DNA of 54,093 nt from an uncultured Coriobacteriaceae bacterium (lineage in GTDB: Bacteria; Actinomycetota; Coriobacteriia; Coriobacteriales; Atopobiaceae): assembly GCA_948439405.1 (NCBI GenBank), contig CAOJNB010000011.1, positions 1-54,093 of the forward strand, given 5' to 3'. Both the position numbers and the translations under genes were made by a program. A model generated the notes under the pieces. The model worked only from the letters and a program-made list of their open reading frames with translations. It was not told where the DNA came from and searched no databases. This document shows positions 27,307-35,061 of the stretch, piece after piece (position 1 is the first letter of the stretch; each line of letters opens with the position of its first letter).

Positions 27307-28392
27307 TCACTCTCCCCTGTCGAAGTTGCGGTAGGCCTCGCACACCGTGGCGGTCGGCCCGATCATGCGCCTGTGGCCCTTCTCGATCCAGCAGACGCGG
27401 TCGCAGATGCGCTCGACCAGGTCGATCGAGTGGCTCACGAGCAGCACGGTCACGTTGTCGGACTCCACGAGCTCGCGGATGCGCCGCTCGCACTTCTGCT
27501 GGAACAGGAAGTCGCCGACGGAGAGCGCCTCGTCGACGATCAGGATGTCGGGCTCGGTGATGGTCGCGATCGCGAAGGCGATGCGGGCCACCATGCCGCT
27601 CGAGTAGTTCTTGAGCGGCATGTCCATGAAGTTCTCGAGCTCGGCGAACTCGACGATCTCGTCGAAGTGCTCGTCGATGAACTCCTTCTTGTAACCGAGC
27701 AGGGCGCCGTTGAGGTAGATGTTCTCGCGGGCGGTGAGCTCGGTGTCGAAGCCGGCCCCGAGCTCGATGAGCGGGGCGATGGTGCCGCGGGCCGTGCAGG
27801 TGCCCTCGCTGGCCTCGAGCACGCCGGCGATGATCTTGAGCATGGTCGACTTGCCGGACCCGTTCGTGCCGACGAGCCCGAACGACTCGCCCCGGCCCAC
27901 CTCGAAGCTCACGTGGTCGAGGGCGCGGAACTCCTTGAAGCGCAGCTCGCCGCGGGCGGCCGCGATGAAGTACTCCTTGAGCGAGTCGAACTGCTCGGAG
28001 GCGATGTTGAAGACCATCGACACGTCGTCGACGGTGATCGCGGGCTCGCCGTCCCTCTCGACGTACTCGCGCACGCGGCGCTCCGGCTCGCCGACGGTCA
28101 CCCACGCGCTCGCGCTCTTCACCTCGCCGTCGGGGGCGAACACCTGGGCCGTGAGCAGGAAGCGCCCGGAGTGCGGCGGCCAGAACGCGAACAGGCGGTC
28201 GTCGGGGCGCGGCCCCTGGTTGTCCTGGGACTCGGTGCCGTCCTCGCTCATCCACTGGTAGCGGTAGGAGAACTCGGAGGGGTCCGCGCCCTCGACGCCG
28301 CAGCGCAGCACGGCGCGGGCGTCGTTGGCGATCGCGTCGCTCTCCAGCTCGATGACGGGCTGCCAGGCAGCCGGCTCGGTGTCGTGGCCCAT
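27307..28392 (-). CDS. Polysaccharide/teichoic acid ABC exporter ATPase (TagH/Wzt-like) with extra N-terminal domain
   Basis: ATPase of an ABC-2 exporter. Walker A VGTNGSGKST is at about 174-183, signature YSSGMVARIAFAIA and Walker B ILIVDEALSVGD follow, with the GAGFDTELTARENIYLNG loop characteristic of TagH/Wzt. An N-terminal region of about 100 residues (12-102) precedes the ATPase; it is rich in alternating hydrophobic residues and aromatics (FSYRYQWMSEDG, GRFLLTAQVFAPDGEVKSAS), resembling an Ig-like beta-sandwich. Wzt proteins carry such domains at the C-terminus, absent here. The ATG at 28392 has GGGAGG ahead; 361 residues. Confidence 0.88.
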   Translation of the reverse strand: MGHDTEPAAWQPVIELESDAIANDARAVLRCGVEGADPSEFSYRYQWMSEDGTESQDNQGPRPDDRLFAFWPPHSGRFLLTAQVFAPDGEVKSASAWVTVGEPERRVREYVERDGEPAITVDDVSMVFNIASEQFDSLKEYFIAAARGELRFKEFRALDHVSFEVGRGESFGLVGTNGSGKSTMLKIIAGVLEASEGTCTARGTIAPLIELGAGFDTELTARENIYLNGALLGYKKEFIDEHFDEIVEFAELENFMDMPLKNYSSGMVARIAFAIATITEPDILIVDEALSVGDFLFQQKCERRIRELVESDNVTVLLVSHSIDLVERICDRVCWIEKGHRRMIGPTATVCEAYRNFDRGE

Positions 28393-28403
28393 GCGCGCCC
28401 TCC

Positions 28404-29246
28404 CTAGATGTAGAGGATGAACTTGTGCTCGTTGCGGCGGAAGACGAGCCAGCCGACGGCGAGCATGACGAGGGCGCAGGCGCCGCAGCCCAGCACGACG
28501 TCGAGGCCCGGCTCGACGCGCCACAGCAGGATGCGCCGCAGGAAGGTGACGAACAGGTACATCGGGTTTAAGCGCTCGAGCGACTGCAGCCAGCCCGGCA
28601 GGATGTTGATCGAGTAGAACAGCGGCGTGGCGTAGGTCCAGGCCGTGAGCACGACGCCCCACAGGTGGATGACGTCGCGGAAGAACACGCTCGCCGTGGC
28701 GAGCAGCATCGAGAGGCCCACGCAGAACGCGATGAAGAACGCGAGGAAGACGGGGAACCACAGGACGTGCAGGGTGGGGGTCCAGCGGTAGTACGCCATG
28801 ACGAGCGCCACGGCGATCATCGAGAGCAGGTAGTTGAGGCAGGAGAACAGGACCTTCTCCACCGGGAAGACCTTGCGGTTGATGCGCACCTTCTTGAGCA
28901 GCGGCGCGGCGTCGATGATGGAGCGCAGCCCGGCGTTGGTCGCGTCGCTCATCATCGTGAAGGCGGTGTTGCCGATGATGAGGTAGAGCGGGAAGTTCGG
29001 AATCGAGTCGTCCGCCCCGCGCATCATCTGGGTGAAGACGATGGCCATGACCACCATCATGAGCAGCGGGTTCAGGACGCTCCACACCACGCCGAGCACG
29101 GAGCGGCGGTACTTCAGCTTGAAGTCCTTGGAGACGAGCTGGCGCAGGACGGAGAAGTCACGACGCGACGGGGGGTACCAGGCGTCGCCGGCCTCGCCGG
29201 AGGAGACCTCCTCGCCGACCATCAGATCCTCGCGCTCGTCCGCCAC
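28404..29246 (-). CDS. Polysaccharide/teichoic acid ABC exporter permease (TagG/Wzm-like)
   Basis: ABC-2 type membrane subunit, 280 residues with about six hydrophobic segments. The diagnostic cytoplasmic segment KDFKLKYRRSVLGVVWSVLN precedes the first helix, and FFRDVIHLWGVVLTAWTYAT and NPMYLFVTFLRRILL occur as in TagG, Wzm and RfbA permeases. GTG start with GGGAGG 4 bases ahead. It pairs with the next gene's ATPase to flip an undecaprenol-linked polymer across the membrane; the polymer's identity cannot be read here. Confidence 0.9.
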   Translation of the reverse strand: MADEREDLMVGEEVSSGEAGDAWYPPSRRDFSVLRQLVSKDFKLKYRRSVLGVVWSVLNPLLMMVVMAIVFTQMMRGADDSIPNFPLYLIIGNTAFTMMSDATNAGLRSIIDAAPLLKKVRINRKVFPVEKVLFSCLNYLLSMIAVALVMAYYRWTPTLHVLWFPVFLAFFIAFCVGLSMLLATASVFFRDVIHLWGVVLTAWTYATPLFYSINILPGWLQSLERLNPMYLFVTFLRRILLWRVEPGLDVVLGCGACALVMLAVGWLVFRRNEHKFILYI

Positions 29247-29281
29247 GGAACCTCCCGCTCCCTCGCCCTCCGTGGCTCAGA

Positions 29282-29290
29282 ATCGTAGCA
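29282..29290 (-). promoter_or_regulatory. Candidate extended -10 promoter for the TagG-TagH-GT2 operon
   Basis: Minus-strand TGC plus TACGAT (4 of 6 matches) in the 80-base gap between nagA and the permease; no convincing -35. The leader would be about 30 bases. Confidence 0.4.
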
Positions 29291-29326
29291 CAGGCCCCGG
29301 CGGGCCCCGAAAGCCCCACAGAGCGA

Positions 29327-30442
29327 TCAGAACACCGTGACGCCCTCGCGGATGACGTGCCTCACCTGCAGGTCGTCGTCGAGCACGACAACGTTGGCGA
29401 CCTTGCCGGCCTCCAGGGTGCCGTAGTCGGTGCCCACCCCGACGGCGCGCGCGGGGTTGGCGGCCGCGGCGCGGACGGCGTCGCCGAGGGGGATGCCCAT
29501 CTCCCCCACCGCGCAGCGCAGGCAGGCCATGAGGTTCGTGACGGAGCCCGCGATGGTGCCGTCGTCGAGCGTCGCGAGGCGGCCTCGCACGTGGACGCGC
29601 TGCCCGCCGAGCTCGTACTCGCCGTCGGAGAGGCCCGCGGCCTCCATCGTGTCGCTCACCATGATCACGCGGCCCGCCCCGAACAGGCGGAACGCGGCGC
29701 GGACCACGGCCGGGTGGACGTGGAGGCCGTCGCAGATCAGCTCGACGGAGACGCGGTCGTCGTCGGCCGCCGCCCCGATGGGGCCTGGCGCGCGGTGCAG
29801 CAGCGCGGGCATCGCGTTGAAGGTGTGGGTGAGCTGCCGGGCGCCCGCGTCGAAGGCGCGCCGGGCGCACTCGTAGTCGCAGTCGGTATGGGCGAGCGAG
29901 ACCCTGACGCCCTCGGACACGGCCTCGATGAACTCGATGCCGCCCTCGACCTCGGGGGCGACGCCGACGAGGCGCACGAGGCCCCCCGCGGCCCGCTGGA
30001 GGCGCTCGAACATCGCGACGTCGGGCGCGCGCACGTAGGCGGGGTTCTGGGCGCCGAGGCGCGCCGGCGAGACGAAGGGCCCCTCCATGTTGATCCCGAC
30101 GATGCGCGCGCCCCGCGAGCCGTCGTGGCGCCGCACCGCGTCGAAGGAGCGCTCGAGGCGGGCCTCGTCGAAGGTCATCGAGGCCGGGCAGATGGTGGTC
30201 ACGCCCTGCGAGAGCTCGTAGTCCGCGATGGCGCGCAGGGACTCCTCCGTGCCGTCGCACAGGTCGTGGCCCACGGCCGCGTGGAAGTGGACGTCGGTGA
30301 GCCCGGGGATCACGTGGCAGCCGGTCGCGTCCACGACCTCGCCGCCGACGTCGCCCTCGACGATGCGGTCCCCCTCCACGAAGAGGTCCCCCTCGACGAA
30401 CGTGCCGTCCGGCCTGAAGAGCCTTCCGCCGCCGATCCTCAT
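29327..30442 (-). CDS. nagA: N-acetylglucosamine-6-phosphate deacetylase
   Basis: Amidohydrolase removing acetate from GlcNAc-6-P in amino-sugar catabolism and wall recycling. It shows the metal motif DVHFHAAVGHD (H52, H54), the metal glutamate in GINMEGPF (E120), THTFNAM, the HVHPAVV region and the catalytic aspartate in VSDTMEAAG. I placed the start at the ATG at 30442 (371 residues), with GGGAG 5 bases upstream; an ATG at 30454 touches its ribosome site. No nagB is nearby. It may share function with the divergent Gfo/Idh gene. Confidence 0.94.
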   Translation of the reverse strand: MRIGGGRLFRPDGTFVEGDLFVEGDRIVEGDVGGEVVDATGCHVIPGLTDVHFHAAVGHDLCDGTEESLRAIADYELSQGVTTICPASMTFDEARLERSFDAVRRHDGSRGARIVGINMEGPFVSPARLGAQNPAYVRAPDVAMFERLQRAAGGLVRLVGVAPEVEGGIEFIEAVSEGVRVSLAHTDCDYECARRAFDAGARQLTHTFNAMPALLHRAPGPIGAAADDDRVSVELICDGLHVHPAVVRAAFRLFGAGRVIMVSDTMEAAGLSDGEYELGGQRVHVRGRLATLDDGTIAGSVTNLMACLRCAVGEMGIPLGDAVRAAAANPARAVGVGTDYGTLEAGKVANVVVLDDDLQVRHVIREGVTVF

Positions 30443-30472
30443 GCCCGCTCCCATCCTCGTCCGCTCGCCCCC

Positions 30473-30478
30473 ATACTA
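30473..30478 (-). promoter_or_regulatory. Possible -10 for nagA
   Basis: Minus-strand TAGTAT about 31 bases before the nagA start, the only AT-rich hexamer in this part of the divergent spacer (30443-30617). A TACGAT at 30551-30556 on the plus strand is a similarly weak candidate for the Gfo/Idh gene. Both are low confidence. Confidence 0.3.
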
Positions 30479-30617
30479 GACGGCCCTCCGCTGCCGGCCC
30501 GCCTCGGCGCGGCGGGCGGACGCGTCGGGGAGCGGCGCGGCGCGCGTCCGTACGATGGGAGGAGAACGCCCCGCGGCAGGGCCGCGGGGAGGGACCACGA
30601 GAGGAAGGTCGAGCGCA

Positions 30618-31637
30618 ATGGACAAGCTGAGAGTGGCCGTCGTCGGAGCGGGCATCTACGGCTCCAACCACCTGGCCGCCTACACCTGGTGCCCGGACGC
30701 TGAGCTCGTCGCCGTCTGCGACCTCAAGCCCGAGCTGCGCGCGAAGGTCGCCGAGCAGTACCACGTCCCCACCTACGAGCAGGTCTCCGAGATGCTCGAG
30801 AAGGAGGACGTGGACGCCGTCTCCGTCGCCACCCCGGACCCCTACCACGCGGCCCCCGCCCTCGAGGCGATCCGCCACGGCAAGGCGGTGCTCATCGAGA
30901 AGCCGCTCGCCACGAAGGTGGAGGACGCCCGCCAGATCGTCGCCGAGGCCGCCGAGCACGGCGTCCGCGTCGCCGTCGACTACCACAAGCGCTGGGACCC
31001 GGCCTCGATCCAGCTCAAGAACGAGCTCGCCTCCGGCGCCTGCGGGAGGATCCTGCGCGGCTACATGAGCATGGACGACATCATCGACGTCCCGACGAAG
31101 TGGTTCGACTGGTCGCACGACTCCTCGCCCGTCCACTTCCTGGGCACGCACTGCTACGACCTCGCCCGCTGGTACACGGGCTGCGAGGTCGCCGAGGTCT
31201 ACGCCGTCGGCACCAAGAGCTACCTCAAGGGCATGGGCGTCGACACCTACAACACCATCCAGGCCCTGCTCACCTTCGAGGACGGGACGAACTGGACCAT
31301 CGAGAACGGCTGGGTGCTGCCCTCCGGCTTCGCGAAGAACAACGACGGGCGGACGCAGATCATCTGCGAGCACAAGATGCTGCGCGTCGACTCGCAGGAC
31401 CGTGGCGTCCAGACGTTCGACGACGACAAGTGCCACACGCCCAACTACTGCTTCATGCAGGAGTTCGACGGCCGCCCCGTGGGCTTCGGCTTCGACCCGA
31501 TCTACGACTTCGTCCGCTGCGTGCGCACCGGCGAGCCGTTCCTGGCCGACGCCAACGACGGGCTCCAGGCCGAGCTCGTCGCCGAGGCCGTCCACAGGAG
31601 CGCCGAGACCCACCAGGCCGTGAGGATCGAGCGCTAG
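30618..31637 (+). CDS. Gfo/Idh/MocA family oxidoreductase
   Basis: NAD(P)-dependent sugar or inositol dehydrogenase family. The Rossmann motif VVGAGIYGSNH (G10-G15) and the EKPLA motif (94-98) are clear, and a C-terminal alpha/beta domain with FLGTHCYDLARWYTG supplies the likely catalytic histidine. 339 residues. The ATG at 30618 has GGAAGG about 9 bases ahead. Only rpsT and this gene read on the plus strand. The substrate is unknown; divergence from nagA suggests an amino-sugar, sialic-acid-like or other sugar substrate, but this is only context. Confidence 0.88.
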   Translation: MDKLRVAVVGAGIYGSNHLAAYTWCPDAELVAVCDLKPELRAKVAEQYHVPTYEQVSEMLEKEDVDAVSVATPDPYHAAPALEAIRHGKAVLIEKPLATKVEDARQIVAEAAEHGVRVAVDYHKRWDPASIQLKNELASGACGRILRGYMSMDDIIDVPTKWFDWSHDSSPVHFLGTHCYDLARWYTGCEVAEVYAVGTKSYLKGMGVDTYNTIQALLTFEDGTNWTIENGWVLPSGFAKNNDGRTQIICEHKMLRVDSQDRGVQTFDDDKCHTPNYCFMQEFDGRPVGFGFDPIYDFVRCVRTGEPFLADANDGLQAELVAEAVHRSAETHQAVRIER

Positions 31638-31664
31638 CGGCGCGGGACGCCCCCGGACGAAAGA

Positions 31665-31694
31665 GCCCCGCCCGCGGTGTCCCGCGGGCGGGGC
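31665..31694 (+). terminator. Probably bidirectional hairpin between the Gfo/Idh gene and tRNA-Asn
   Basis: Perfect 13-bp stem GCCCCGCCCGCGG / CCGCGGGCGGGGC with a TGTC loop. Plus strand continues GTTCTCGTCT, minus strand TCTTTCG, so both convergent units can end here, though both T runs are imperfect. Confidence 0.7.
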
Positions 31695-31703
31695 GTTCTC
31701 GTC

Positions 31704-31778
31704 TGGCTCCCCAGGCTGGACTCGAACCAGCAACACACGGATTAACAGTCCGCTGCGCTACCATTGCGCTACTGGGGA
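31704..31778 (-). tRNA. tRNA-Asn (anticodon GTT)
   Basis: Cloverleaf of 75 bases including an encoded CCA. The acceptor stem TCCCCAG / CTGGGGA pairs fully, the anticodon loop reads CTGTTAA with GTT at 31744-31746, and the T loop is GGTTCGAGTCC. D-loop sequence is AGCGCAATGGTAGCGC. It has its own promoter and lies alone between convergent and tandem genes. Confidence 0.96.
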
Positions 31779-31793
31779 ATGTGCGCGAGGGCT

Positions 31794-31821
31794 AGTATAG
31801 CGCTTGGCGACGACCGCGCAA
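31794..31821 (-). promoter_or_regulatory. Promoter of tRNA-Asn
   Basis: Minus-strand -35 TTGCGC (31816-31821) and -10 TATACT (31794-31799, 5 of 6 matches) with a 16-base spacer; transcription would start about 8 bases before the mature tRNA. Confidence 0.72.
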
Positions 31822-31855
31822 CCCCCGCTTCGGAACTTCTTCGCGCTCCCCTCCC

Positions 31856-33133
31856 CTACGCCTGCTCGAGCGCCTGCTCGACGTCGGCGAGCAGGTCCTC
31901 GGACGCCTCGATGCCGCAGGAGAAGCGCACGGTCGACGCGCTGATGCCGGCCGCCTCGAGCTCCTCGTCGTTCATCTGGCGGTGCGTCGCGGAGGCCGGG
32001 TGCAGGCAGCAGGTGCGCACGTCGGCCACGTGGGTCTCGATCGCGGCGACGCGCAGCGCGGCCATGAAGCGCTCGGCGGCCTCGCGCCCGCCGGCGACCT
32101 CGAAGGACACGACGCCGCAGCAGCCGTCCGGCAGGTACTTCTCTGCGAGCTCGTGCCAGCGGTCGCCGGGCAGCCCCGGATAGGTGACCGACGCGACCTT
32201 CGGGTGGTCCGCCAGCATGCGGGCGAGCGCGAGCCCGTTCTCGCAGTGGCGCGGCATGCGCACGTGCAGGCTCTCCAGGCCGAGGTTCAGCAGGAAGGCG
32301 TTCTGCGGGCTCTGGATGGAGCCGAGGTCGCGCATGAGCTGCGAGGTCGCCTTGGTGATGTAGGCGCCCTCCCTGCCGAAGCGCTCGGTGTAGACGATCC
32401 CGTGGTAGGACTCGTCGGGGGTGGTGAGGCCGGGGTACTTGTCGGCGTGGGCCTCCCAGTCGAAGTTGCCGGAGTCCACGATCGCGCCGCCCACGCCCGA
32501 GCCGTGTCCGTCCATGTACTTCGTGGTGGAGTGGGTCACGATGTCGGCGCCCCACTCGATCGGGCGGCACAGCACCGGCGTCGGGAAGGTGTTGTCGACG
32601 ATCAGCGGCACGCCGTGGGCGTGGGCCGCCGCGGCGAAGCGCTCGATGTCGAGCACGGCGAGGGCGGGGTTGGCGAGCGTCTCGCCGAAGACGGCGCGCG
32701 TCTCGGGCCTGAAGGCCGCCTCGAGCTCCTCGTCGGTGCAGTCCGGGCGCACGAAGGTGCTCTCGATGCCCATCTTGCGCATGGTGTGGGCGATGAGGTT
32801 GTAGGTGCCGCCGTAGATCGCCGAGCAGGCGACCACGTGCGAGCCGGCCTCGCAGATGTTGAACAGGGAGAAGAAGCTCGCGGCCTGGCCCGAGCTCGTC
32901 AGCATCGCCGCCGAGCCCCCCTCGAGGTCGCAGATCTTGGCGGCGACGTGGTCGTTGGTGGGGTTCTGCAGGCGGGTGTAGAAGTAGCCGGAGGCCTCCA
33001 GGTCGAAGAGCTTGCCCATCTCGGGCGACGAGTCGTACTTGAAGGTCGTCGACTGGACGATGGGGACCTGGCGGGGCTCGCCGTTGCCGGGGACGTAGCC
33101 TGCCTGGACGCAGCGGGTCTCGATTCTGGACAT
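31856..33133 (-). CDS. O-acetylhomoserine aminocarboxypropyltransferase/cysteine synthase family (MetY-like)
   Basis: PLP enzyme of the Cys/Met metabolism family, expected to sulfhydrylate O-acetylhomoserine to homocysteine. The PLP lysine lies in HSTTKYMDGHG (K205). YTRLQNPT near 52-59, SSGQAA at 80-85, YGGTYNL at 107-113 and the C-terminal RFSCGIEASEDLLAD fit O-acetylhomoserine sulfhydrylases best; cystathionine gamma-synthase or lyase is the alternative. I chose the ATG at 33133 (425 residues), since GGGAG abuts the alternative ATG at 33142. It precedes tRNA-Asn but has no evident co-regulation. Confidence 0.88.
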   Translation of the reverse strand: MSRIETRCVQAGYVPGNGEPRQVPIVQSTTFKYDSSPEMGKLFDLEASGYFYTRLQNPTNDHVAAKICDLEGGSAAMLTSSGQAASFFSLFNICEAGSHVVACSAIYGGTYNLIAHTMRKMGIESTFVRPDCTDEELEAAFRPETRAVFGETLANPALAVLDIERFAAAAHAHGVPLIVDNTFPTPVLCRPIEWGADIVTHSTTKYMDGHGSGVGGAIVDSGNFDWEAHADKYPGLTTPDESYHGIVYTERFGREGAYITKATSQLMRDLGSIQSPQNAFLLNLGLESLHVRMPRHCENGLALARMLADHPKVASVTYPGLPGDRWHELAEKYLPDGCCGVVSFEVAGGREAAERFMAALRVAAIETHVADVRTCCLHPASATHRQMNDEELEAAGISASTVRFSCGIEASEDLLADVEQALEQA

Positions 33134-33248
33134 GCGACTCATCTCCCTGGGACGTCGGTGCGGGTCGTCGAACCCCCCAAGGATAGCCGAGCGCCCGGCG
33201 GCGCCACGGAGCCCGCGCCGCGCCGAAACGCAACCATAACCGCGCGGC

Positions 33249-35060
33249 CTAGTCGAGCTCCTTGGCCCCGGTGTAGAGCTGCCAGTACTCCCCCCTCAGC
33301 GCAAGCAGCTCCTCGTGCGTGCCCTGCTCGACGATCCTGCCGTGCTCGAGCACGATGATCGCGTCCGCGTTGCGCACCGTCGAGAGCCTGTGGGCGATCA
33401 CGAAGGTGGTCCTGCCGCGCATGAGCGCGTCCATGCCGCGCTCGATCAGGCGCTCGGTGCGCGTGTCGATCGAGCTCGTCGCCTCGTCGAGTATGAGGAC
33501 CGGAGGGTCGGCGACGGCGGCGCGCGCGATGGCGAGCAGCTGGCGCTGCCCCTGCGAGAGGCCGGCCCCGTCCGAGGAGATGCGCGTGCGGTAGCCGTGC
33601 GGCAGGCGGCGGACGAAGGAGTCCGCGTTGGCGACGCGAGCGGCCTCGCGGACCTCCTCGTCGGTCGCGTCGAGGCGCCCGAAGCGGATGTTCTCGGCCA
33701 CGGTGCCGGCGAACAGGTGCGTGTCCTGCAGCACGACGCCGAGCGAGCGGCGCAGGTCCGCCTTCCTGATGTCGCGCACGTCGATCCCGTCGTAGGTGAT
33801 GCGCCCGCTCGAGACGTCGTAGAGGCGGTTGATGAGGTTCGTCACCGTCGTCTTGCCGGCGCCCGTCGAGCCCACGAAGGCCACCTTCTGGCCGGGGCGC
33901 GCCCGCAGGGAGAGGTGCTCGAGCACGTTCGTCCCCTCGACGTAGCCGAACGTCACGTCCTCGAAGACGACGTCGCCGCGCAGCGGCACCGGGGCGCCCC
34001 CGGGCACCTCCCACGCCCAGCCCCAGGCGGAGTCCCCGCCGGAGCGGGCGAGCGAGACGCTCCCCTCGTCGACCTCGGGCTCGAGTTCCATCAGGGCGAA
34101 GACGCGCTCCGCGGCGGCCAGGGCGGCGAGCAGCGCGTTGCCCATCTGCGTCACCTGGTTGAGCGGCATCGCGAACTGGCGGATGAAGACGAGGTAGCTC
34201 GCGAGGCTCGGGAGCGGCATCGAGCCCGAGATCACGAACCAGGCGCCGAGGGCGGTGACGGCCGCGTACTGCACGTAGCCGATCGCGACCGTGGTGGGCA
34301 CCATCGTCGCCGCGTAGGCCTGGGCGTTCGTGCCGGCGGCCTGCAGCCCCCGGTTGAGGCGGGCGAAGCCCGCGACGTTCTCGCCCTCGTGGCCGAACAC
34401 CTTGACGACGCGCTGGCCCGCCGTCATCTCCTCCACGTAGCCCGTCAGCACGCCGAGGGTGTCCTGCTGGCGCGAGAAGTAGTGCTTCGAGCGCGAGGAG
34501 GCGAGCCGGATGTAGCAGAGCAGCACGCAGGCGATGGCGAGCACGATGCAGGTGAGGCGCCAGTCCAGCACGAACAGCAGGACGACGGTGCCGACGACCT
34601 GCACGGACGACTGGATGAGGTTCGCGAACCCGTTGTTGAGGGCCTCCGTGATCGCGTCCACGTCGTTGGTGAAGTGGCTCATCACGTCGCCGTTCGGCGT
34701 CGTGTCGAAGTAGGAGACCGGCAGGCTCCCCAGGTGGCGGAACAGGTCGCGCCTGATGTCGAAGACGACGCGCTGGGCGGCGACGACCATCGTCTGCGTG
34801 TAGGCGAGCGACGATGCGACGCCGACGAGGTAGACGACGCCCGTGAGCGCGACGAGGCGCAGGAAGCCCGCCATGTCGCCGGCGCCGACGGCGGTGAGGA
34901 CGGGGTCGATCATGAAGGTGCCGACGAGCCCGGAGGCGGCCGTCGCGCAGGCGAGGACGGCGACCGCCACGAGGCGCCAGCGGGCGTGGCCCAGGTAGGA
35001 GAGGAAGCGGCGCACGGTGCGCCCCAGGTCCTGGGGGCGGACGTCGTGGGCGGCGGCCAT
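33249..35060 (-). CDS. ABC exporter half-transporter, consensus-site subunit
   Basis: Type IV ABC exporter with a six-helix membrane domain (about 1-330) and C-terminal ATPase. Walker A GSTGAGKTT, signature LSQGQRQLLAIARA, Walker B VLILDEATSSID with an intact catalytic glutamate, then the switch histidine in VIAHRLSTVRNAD. 603 residues. It follows the other half-transporter by one base with GGAGG ahead, so the two very likely form a heterodimer of the LmrCD/BmrCD class. Substrate unknown; drugs, lipids or peptides are all possible. Confidence 0.9.
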   Translation of the reverse strand: MAAAHDVRPQDLGRTVRRFLSYLGHARWRLVAVAVLACATAASGLVGTFMIDPVLTAVGAGDMAGFLRLVALTGVVYLVGVASSLAYTQTMVVAAQRVVFDIRRDLFRHLGSLPVSYFDTTPNGDVMSHFTNDVDAITEALNNGFANLIQSSVQVVGTVVLLFVLDWRLTCIVLAIACVLLCYIRLASSRSKHYFSRQQDTLGVLTGYVEEMTAGQRVVKVFGHEGENVAGFARLNRGLQAAGTNAQAYAATMVPTTVAIGYVQYAAVTALGAWFVISGSMPLPSLASYLVFIRQFAMPLNQVTQMGNALLAALAAAERVFALMELEPEVDEGSVSLARSGGDSAWGWAWEVPGGAPVPLRGDVVFEDVTFGYVEGTNVLEHLSLRARPGQKVAFVGSTGAGKTTVTNLINRLYDVSSGRITYDGIDVRDIRKADLRRSLGVVLQDTHLFAGTVAENIRFGRLDATDEEVREAARVANADSFVRRLPHGYRTRISSDGAGLSQGQRQLLAIARAAVADPPVLILDEATSSIDTRTERLIERGMDALMRGRTTFVIAHRLSTVRNADAIIVLEHGRIVEQGTHEELLALRGEYWQLYTGAKELD

Positions 35061-35061
35061 G

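Noticed and set aside
31704..31778. tRNA-Asn as a possible integration site for a mobile element
   Set aside because: No integrase, no repeated tRNA 3' end and no anomalous genes are seen on either side; flanking genes are ordinary metabolic ones.
33143..33248. Candidate -10 (TATCCT at 33180-33185) as promoter of the MetY-like gene
   Set aside because: Only 4 of 6 matches and no -35; too weak to list as a feature, though some promoter should lie in this spacer.
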